Of a stretch of 64,000 nucleotides of DNA, positions 56,258 to 64,000 are shown piece after piece. The notes beneath the pieces are model-generated. The model was given only the letters and a program-made list of their open reading frames with translations. It was not told the DNA's origin and searched no databases. The stretch covers positions 62,001-126,000 of the forward strand of contig JALBUN010000020.1 in NCBI GenBank assembly GCA_025174535.1, read 5' to 3'. How positions within the stretch are numbered: position 1 is the stretch's first letter; each line of letters opens with the position of its first letter. Origin of the DNA: Cantharellus purpuraceus (Eukaryota; Basidiomycota; Agaricomycetes; Cantharellales; Hydnaceae). The translations under genes were made by a program, and so were the position numbers.

Positions 56258-57471
56258 ATGAACTCCTCATTGTACAAAGACTTCAGCATCGATGGACTTC
56301 AATACCACTACTATTATCATCCCGCAAAATCATCAACAGACCCGACACTCCTCTTCTTGCATGGCTTTCCGTCAACTTCAGATCACTGGAAAAGCAGGCC
56401 GTTTATTTTACCAAGAAGGCGTTATTGGTCTGGACATGCTGGGATATGGCGGCACATCGAAACCCATAGGTCTCAAGCCGTATAACGGGACGATTCTTGC
56501 GACCCATTGTATCGGTATCCTAGATGCTGAAGGCATCCAGAAGGTCGTCATCGTCTCTCATGACTGGTGATTGATATTTCTGGTTAAGGGGTGTGCTAAC
56601 TAATATATTGCCATGCAGTTGGGATCTCTCAGGGGCGTGAGGGTAGGCTCGACGCTTGCCAGCCTCTTTCCAGAGCGTCATCTGAGCTCTGTCTTCATCT
56701 CTCTCCCGTACATGCCCCCGGATCCAGACGGCAATGCAGAAAAGAAGATCAACTATGCTAAGGAGACACTCGGAATGGACCTTTTTTCTTACTGGAAATT
56801 CTTCGCATCACAAGAGGCGCCAAGTATAATCTCAGAACATGTGGGTCCTCCCTAGCACAGATTTGTTGCATAACCCCAGTTGCTCAGTCTATATTCCCTT
56901 TCAGGAAGATTCGTTCTACAGCCTTCTTTTTACCTCAGATGCCATGCTATGGAAGGACCATGTGTCGCCTGAAGGTGCACTCAAGAAATGGCTCATAGAG
57001 GACAGAAGGGCACCTGTAGCAACATGGGCACCCGATAAGGTATCAATCCGTTAGCCTCCCGGCGTCATTTAATTGAACCTTTCAATATTTAGGACAAGCA
57101 CCTGAAGTCATTCAAGGCAGGTGGTCGGTACGCACCGACGAATTGGTACAGAAGCCTGATGCAAGGCACAATGAGTGAGGGCGACAAAGGTGAGGCTTAT
57201 TATATTTCTATTGTACCCTTGTTCACGTCAATCTTACGTCGCCTTAGCCATTCCTAAGGAGCGCTACAATATTACATACCCGGTTCTTATGGTCGGCACT
57301 CTTCGGGATACTATTTGTATCCCAGCTATGGCAAAGGCTGTCACGACAGCCATGTGCACAAATGCAACAGTGCGTTAGCTAGACACTGGTCACTGGGCTA
57401 TGCTTGAGAAGCCCCATGAGCTTAATGCCTTCATTGACGAATTTTTGGGGGGCTTGTCAGTTGAAATATGA
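56258..57471 (+). pseudogene. alpha/beta hydrolase (epoxide hydrolase-like) pseudogene
   Basis: The translation follows the epoxide-hydrolase subfamily: MNSSLYKDFSIDGLQYHYYY, LLFLHGFPSTSDHW, LDMLGYGGTSKP, KVVIVSHDW (nucleophile Asp), STLASLFPERHLSSVF, ITYPVLMVGTLRD (acid) and DTGHWAMLEKPHELNAFIDEF (His). But the frame shifts near 56395 between SDHW and LDMLGYGG, the splice after SHDW does not restore frame, and a TAG lies just before LDTGHW where an acidic residue is usual. Introns near 56570, 56840, 57040 and 57190 are still visible. Three independent faults make this a pseudogene rather than a gene model error, though sequencing error could explain one. Confidence 0.75.
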
Positions 57472-58099
57472 CTGCATAGACAATATGATGCATAACTAAA
57501 TGGGACTTAGTCAGGGGACCGAGTAGGCTTAGGAACTGATTATATGCAGTTAAATGGGCCATGGTAAGATCATCAGTAAAATACTACACCCATGATTGGA
57601 GTCACCTAGGTCGCTTAATGTGACTATTTCCGAGTCTTATCCAGCTGATGCAGGCTGCCTTCAGGTTGAAGATTGAATTGTTTTTTGAATGAGTATGTCT
57701 CTAGTATGACAGTGAAGACAGGCTCTTCATACTATCATGAAAAGCCTGTATATATATATCACGTCAACTCAACTTGTCAACTGGCATGGCATAGTACGTC
57801 TCGGAGATTTGGCCCGGGGTTCCATTTGTCTGGGTTCGATTAGTGATGGCTCTCCGTAAGCAATACAAATGGGAGGCACGTGACCAAAATGCTGTGTCCA
57901 GTCACGTGCCACATGTGGCTCCAGTGGCTGAGACCAAAACGGCTGTTCCTTGACCACGCTTAGAAGATCAAACTGTGAAAGGAGCGGTTCGAGTCAGGAA
58001 CCTCACAAGTATGTGTCCTGATAGGCAGACCTTGCTCTGATCTCACACCTCCCTCCTCTCATCTCTAACTTCTAGTATACTTGATTCATTCGGCCGCCG
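57472..58099. promoter_or_regulatory. TOR upstream region with inverted CACGTG pair
   Basis: Intergenic. GGCACGTGAC at 57875-57884 and its exact reverse complement GTCACGTGCC at 57901-57910 form an inverted pair spaced by 16 bp; CACGTG is the E-box/Cbf1-type bHLH site. A run of TATATATATA lies at about 57750. The pair is about 190-225 bp upstream of the TOR start. Confidence 0.6.
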
Positions 58100-61000
58100 A
58101 TGATGCAGAGTGCGGCTTCGATGGAAAACGATGTCAACAAAATCTTCTATGACATTTGTAATTCGAAACAAGCGACTCGAAATTACGCAATATCCCAGTT
58201 GCATAACTATGTATGTTTATCGAGTTCTAGTTGGACTTGTGAGTAAGACTTTCCAGGTCGTTTCATGTGGATCATTCGCACCCTCGACTGCATCAGTCGA
58301 ATGGGAGGACGAGGTCGGACGGAATTTACGCACCCTGGTAAATTCAAAGACCCTAGAACAGATGCGAGGGGCTATCCTAGCCATTGGTATGATATCTCTA
58401 CTGTTGCTCTTACTGAATGAAATTCACCAAATTTTCATAGACGTAATCCTAGAGATCATCAAAGAGGATCCCCTCGATAATAGGAAAAATCTCTTCCGCT
58501 TTTACAATTATCTAAACACTATATTGCGTGAAACACGAGACACAAGTATTCTCGCTGGAGCTTCACGGTCACTTGGTAGACTCATACAGATTAGCGGCAC
58601 TGTTCTCGGGGAACACTTTGTGGAGGAGCAAATTCCTTATTTTCTCGAAATGGAGGCCGATTCACCATTCAGCACCGTACTCGCTTTGAAAGAACTTGCT
58701 CGACACAGTCCTGCGTCTTTTTTCCCACACCTTTCAAACGTGTTTCTCTGTATCTGGCGGCTTTTGCAGCATTCACAGGTACACCATTTCTCTTTATACA
58801 ATTTTTCCCTGTTGACTAATGGCAATGGCAGATTGACTTCCGCCATGCCGCTGCACAACTGATGGGATACATACTAGCTGCTATGGGAGTCCGTGATTTC
58901 CAGTCGAACCGAGAATTTATCGCAAATCTGGTCGATAGAGCGCAACGCGACCTTGAATCTAATTCAATTGCCGTTCTGCATGGTTCGCTGCTTGCATTGC
59001 GCGAGTTCTTTCTGTATGCAGAGAAGGTGAGAATTCTTCTTAAGACAACCTGAAATCACTTATTCAGGCCCGTGGTGTTATAGGAATTCCTCATGGACCG
59101 CTTTCTTGAAATGTGCCAGGCAGTGCTCCGCTTTCGGGTCCATGCAGACCCCGCTGTGAGAAGCGTAGTGATGGATATGATCCCAATATTCGCCCGCTTT
59201 GACCGGCAGGTTTTCCGTGATCAGTTCTTCCTCAATTGTGTGGTTTACTTGATTGAGCGACTTGACTCGACCGACGGCCCAAAAGGTTAGTGATCACTTG
59301 CGCAAATTTGACATGCAGCTGCTGAAAGTCTTTCAGCATACTTGGCGATTGGCAATTTATCGTCTTCTGTTCAAACAGATTTGATCCCCTTCGTTGATGC
59401 AATCTTCCAGCACGTGGAAGGCGTCCTACGGAAGCACACGTAAGATATAGTTCTGAGTCAATTGATCCGCACCACTGATGTGAACCTCTTTCCGAAGCCG
59501 TCAGACTCCTGAATTATTGGATCACGTGTTTGACACAATTGGATTGCTAGCCCGCTCAATGGGCCCTGCCATCGCGCACGCCGTTAATGATCAATTGGAA
59601 TTGATATTTGCTTGTGAACTCAGCGAGTCCCTTGTCCGTATGCTTGAGACGATAGTGCGATATATCTCGGTGTTACTTGGCGTAATCCAAGGTCAGAGGG
59701 TATTACTTTACTCTCGGAATTTATTTAGTAATCACGCATCATAGTGCGTCTCCTCAACATTCTTTCCGTCATCCTCAGCGGTCAGCACTTTCAAGTGCAA
59801 GGCGCACCGCACCCCCCTGGCGAGACCTATGAGATTCCCACCTCCACCAATGTGAGTTTTGAAGCTTAAAGAAGAGGGACTGTGTAGCTAACGATAAACT
59901 ATCAGTCAAACAAGCATGTTACCCTGGCGCTTACAGTCCTGGGGTCCTTCAATTTCAAGGGCCATTTACTTAATGAATTCGTTGTCAAGGCTGTCATTCC
60001 TTATTTGGATAAAGAAGAAGTGGCCACGCGGAAGGCGGCTGCTCTTACCACTTGCAGGCTTCTTGCAAGGGATCCAATCCGGTACCAGCGCAGCTATCAT
60101 GCACTATGTACTCTCGCGAAAACGATGGACAAGCTCTTATCTGTCGCCATTGTGGACTCTGGTGCGTGTCAAATATCATCTAGTAGGCGGATGAATCATT
60201 CATTCGACTTGTGTTTACATAGAACCCACCGTCCGATATACCGTGCTGTCCTCGTTAGAGACAAGTCTAGATAAAGCCCTTTCCCGTGCTGAATGTGTCC
60301 GAATGCTGGTGATCGCGCTTCATGACGAGGCTGTTGAAAATCGGATTCTGGCCATGCAAATTGTAGGACGCATTGCGAGACGTAATACCGGGGATGTTTT
60401 GCCTCCTCTGCGGAAATCCTTGATACAACTGTTGACTGAACTAAAGTGTTCGTTTTCCCCGTACGTCTGTTGATAACCATTATCAGTCGAACTCCACCTA
60501 TACCCTAATCAGGCAGAGCAAAGAAAGTGCAATTCGTATCCTTGCAGCTCTTTTAATTGCTACACGTGCAGTGGTAGAGCGACATGTCAACGAGGTCCTC
60601 AGCGTCCTACTTGACTTCAGCAGGGATTCCAATCCCGTGGTCACTACCCACGTCCTGATTTGCCTCGGACAGCTTACGACTGTAGATGACACGGCCGCCG
60701 TCTCTAGACAGATTCCTCGGATTATGGCTATCATCTTGTCTTCGTTATCCGGATCTTCGCAAATCCGCTCCGCGGCTCTCGATTGTTTGGGGCGGCTGTG
60801 TACTAACATAGGATACGTTATCGTACCAATGGAGCAATATCCCCAACTTCCCCCACTGCTACATGGAATGCTGAAGCGGGAACAGAGTCCCAATGTGAGA
60901 CTTCAGGTCATCAAGGTGATTGGTCTGCTAGGCGCACTTGACCCAGTTCAATACCAGGCACGATCTGCTTTGTCGTGACATATCTCACATACTAACGCTT

Positions 61001-64000
61001 AGACTAGGTCAAGGTCCAGGGTTTAGTAATCATGGAGTTTCCTCCTGAGACTATTAATATAGTGCAAGACCCAGATACCGAGAAATCCCCCGAGGCGAGA
61101 TCAGATCCTCCTTCAAAGCCCGATGACCTATACGAAGACCACGTAGTTGACTTACTGTTGGATATTCTTCAGACGCCCTCATTAGGCAACCGCCATCACT
61201 TGGTAATTGACTCGCTCATATCCATTGCAAAGACTCGCGGTATTAAGTTCGCATCCTCCATTCCGAAGGTGAGCTCCTAGTTATGGCTGACGCACTGTAA
61301 TAGTATCCTGATATAGGATCATCACTACAGTTCATGCCGACCTTTTGCAACATTATACGAGACGCTATCCCCAGCTTACAGGGTTACTATCTTGGCCAGC
61401 TCACCTTTCTAGTTCGCGCAGTACACGAACACATCCGTGGTTGTGTCAGTGACCTAATTGAACTCATCCAAGGCATTTGGGATGCTTCAGCACAGCGCCT
61501 ACCACTGGTTGTACTTGTTGAGACCTTAGCTGAAGCCCTCGCATCAGAGCTTAGACCATATGTGGCGGGTCTTATCCCCAAGCTATTGCTGATACTTCAA
61601 GAGGACAAAACGGAACCTCTCGCTGCAATACAAGTCAAAGCTTTAGCTGCTCTAACCGCATTTGCTTTTAACTTGCACGACTACTTGAACTTGGTCGTTC
61701 CGGTCATCGTCTCGTGTTACGAATGCAGACGTACACCTTTTATCCTTCGTAAGGAGGCTATACAGAGTCTTACCGGCCTCTCTAATACCGTTGAATTGTA
61801 TCCATATACATCACGGATCATTCACTCCTTGATACCTCTATTAGGAGAGCTTGATGAGCCACTCCATGAAGTGGTGGTTGATGCACTCCGTTCATTTACT
61901 TATACCCTTGGCAATAGCCTCATAATCTTTATCCCGACCCTAACCAAGGTGTGTAAAGTGACGGAGGTTTTACAATGTCAAGGCTTATTGTTGTATCAAA
62001 TAGACTCTCAGCAACAACACCGTCGACGTAGAAAACCTTCTGGACCTGTTTTCAAACGTGCTTCACAACTATCCTCTTCCTCCGTTGCAACGTTCACCTC
62101 AGTAAGTCTATCCGTGACGGAATGTTTCCATAGAGCTGATCAGTTATATCGAAGTATCCCCGAAGAAGAACCGCCAGCAGATTCGGTGCGGTTGCCAAAC
62201 CGACATCTTTTGAAACGAGCTTGGGATGTTTCGCGAGTATCAGACAGCCATGATGCTTGGATCGCGTGGTTTGCCAACCTCGCAGCTCAATTCTCCAAAG
62301 AGTCGCCATCTGTCTCCTTGAGATCATGCATGAACCTTTTTGATGTCTATCCTAATATCTCTACAAAACTATTCAATCCAGCTCTAGCATCCTGTTGGGA
62401 ACATCTGGGCGAACCATTCCAGGTTTGTTATCCTATTCTCACCCAAGCCAATTGCTTACAGCTCTTGGTTAGGAGGATCTAATCCAGACATTACAGCACG
62501 TGATGTCTTCTTCTTCTGTCCCTCCCGAGGTAGCACACTATATGCTTGACCTCGTCGAGTACATGGAGCGCACAGAGAATCCGTTGCCGGTCTCTCATGC
62601 TTTCATGGCAGATAATTGCTTCAGACTCCAGGCATACGCAAAGGCTTTGCATCACCGAGAACTTCAATTCTTCCAAGATTTTGCTCCTTCAACGATTGAA
62701 GGGTTAATTGACATCAACGCCATGCTTCGTCAAGGTGATGCTGCTTTAGGGACCTTGAACCTAGCCAGAAAACATTACGATGTCCCCAATCCTGAATCGT
62801 GGTATGAAAAGCTGGGGCAGTGGAGTGATGCCCTTCAAATATACCAAGGGAAAGAAGACTCATCAGAAGGGACGCACGAGTTCATCATTGGAAAACTGCG
62901 ATGTTTGCACGCCTTAGGTGAATGGGAACAAGTGACTGCTCTTGTAGCGCAGAAATGGCCACACGACGATAGTAAGCTACAGTCAATACTCGCTTCACTT
63001 GGGGCGGCAGGCGCCTGGCACACTGGGTCCTGGACGTCGTTGGAAACCTACTTTTCTGCCATGGAGCACGACTCAGGAGATCGTGCGTTTTATAGCGCGG
63101 TATCGTATATTCAACAGAATCGACATTCGCATGCGTTGTCCGATGTATACGCGGCCAGAGATCTTCTTGACCCTGAGTTGACGTCTTTACTGGACGAGAG
63201 CCCTGACCGTTTAGATCGGTACCATTCTTCTACAACTCTTTAAAGCAACATCTAATTTTTCCTGATGAAGGTTTGCCGTCCAAGCACAGATGTTGTCTGA
63301 GCTTGAGGAAGTCATCTTGTACAAGCGATTGTCACATAAGTCGAAACGGCGCCCGAAGCTACGTGAGACATGGAAGAGACGGTTGGATGTTCTGCTGGTC
63401 TCTCACTCAAAGATAACTGAAATCAAGCTTCTTCAGACTAGATGGATGCCAGCACGACCCAAACGTGTGGCAGAGGATCCTCAAAGTCCGTAGTTTGGCA
63501 ATAAAGCCGGAGGAGGACATCGATACCATTGTACGTTTTGCGAATCTTTGTCGTAAGTCTGGTAGGTTCGGAGCGGCAAAGCGGGCGATGGACTCTTTAG
63601 TCCAGTTAGAAGATAAAGTAGGTGAATTAATCTCCTGTGGATTCTCAGAATGCTGATCTTTGATCCATGTCCAAGGCGCCTCCGCAGATAACATATACAC
63701 ATCTTAAATGGCTTTGGGCTAGCGGGGATCGCGCAAGCGCACTATCGTCGATACGAAAGTTTATTGAAGGACTGTCACAGACCCACAAGCTGGACAATTC
63801 CACTGAAGCGAAGACAATTGCCCACATCTTGGCGCGGTGTCATCGCAAGCACGGGAATTGGCAGATTGAGATTGACGGTGGCCTAACTTCAGTGGGTGTG
63901 ATTCTTAACTCAACTCTGGACATGACGGCTTATTGGTTACACAAGGCAAATGCTGGTCCTGTCCTAAAATCGTACAGCCTGGCGACAACGCTTGATCCAC
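58100..64000 (+). CDS. TOR1: TOR protein kinase (PIKK), N-terminal two thirds
   Basis: Nineteen exons fit in frame up to the window end (58100-58210, 58257-58386, 58441-58778, 58832-59026, 59084-59285, 59319-59439, 59498-59691, 59745-59851, 59906-60161, 60223-60460, 60513-60957, 61008-61268, 61331-61948, 62004-62101, 62134-62422, 62473-63218, 63271-63381, 63437-63617, 63676 onward), about 1640 residues. The first 1100 are HEAT repeats (RNLFRFYNYL, TVLALKELARHSP, MEFPPETINIVQDPDTEKS, ILRKEAIQSLTGL); then the FAT domain (HLLKRAWDVSRVSD, SCMNLFDVYPNISTKLF, PLPVSHAFMADNCFRLQAYAK, DGCQHDPNVWQRILKVRSLA, SYSLATTLDP). The FRB and kinase domains lie beyond 64000. TOR controls growth in response to nutrients. 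One intron is GC-AG (60958). The N-terminal part is shorter than in typical TOR, so a divergent paralogue is possible. The ATG at 58100 is the first in frame. Confidence 0.92.

Noticed and set aside
57985..57996. tRNA-like GGTTCGAGTC
   Set aside because: No matching A box, anticodon arm or acceptor stem around it.

Overview
The window looks like nuclear DNA of a basidiomycete fungus, probably an Agaricomycete. The genes are packed with short introns (about 50-75 bp). One beta-tubulin gene carries 25 of them, and the proteins recognised (DUF1479 dioxygenase, TOR kinase, CNT transporter, fungal kinase-like and PD-(D/E)XK-like proteins) fit that group. The transposon load suggests a large repeat-rich genome. 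This assignment is inference; no rRNA or marker gene is present.

Layout. (1) 1-7.2 kb is a pile of nested LTR retrotransposon pieces: a Ty3/gypsy RNase H scrap, two LTRs of one family (LTR A) lying tail to tail as a 3.3-kb inverted repeat, a gag-like Glu-rich fragment split by a solo LTR (LTR B), and two LTR C copies, one of which splits a host gene. (2) 8-24.2 kb is a gene-dense host block: kinase-like protein, secreted carboxylesterase, an unknown protein, a divergent beta-tubulin, a DUF1479 oxygenase, a TMEM163-like membrane protein and a concentrative nucleoside transporter. (3) 24.2-30.1 kb is gene-poor. (4) 30.1-38.8 kb holds a copia-like solo LTR and a decayed gypsy element (family E), itself hit by solo LTRs C and A. 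(5) 39.1-45.6 kb is a three-gene host cluster: a LodA-like quinoprotein oxidase, an iminophenylpyruvate dimer synthase-type ferritin-like protein and a LodB-like flavoprotein. (6) 45.7-54.9 kb is a second retrotransposon pile with the same families. (7) 56.2-64 kb holds an epoxide-hydrolase pseudogene and the first two thirds of a TOR kinase that runs off the window.

For the intron-rich genes I worked out exon chains by hand from GT-AG (one GC-AG) sites and frame continuity. The summed exon lengths are multiples of three for every complete gene called. Five solo LTRs show target-site duplications that fit the sequence: ATAGA, GTGAG, AGTTG, TAGGC and AGAGA. A sixth shows a 4-bp one, GTGC.

The most striking items are the LodA/ferritin-like/LodB cluster, whose LodA lacks the expected cofactor cysteine and whose divergent promoter region holds a repeated motif, and LTR A, whose U3 region carries a 16-unit 24-bp tandem array in which nearly every unit contains a perfect Gcn4/AP-1 site (ATGACTCAT).
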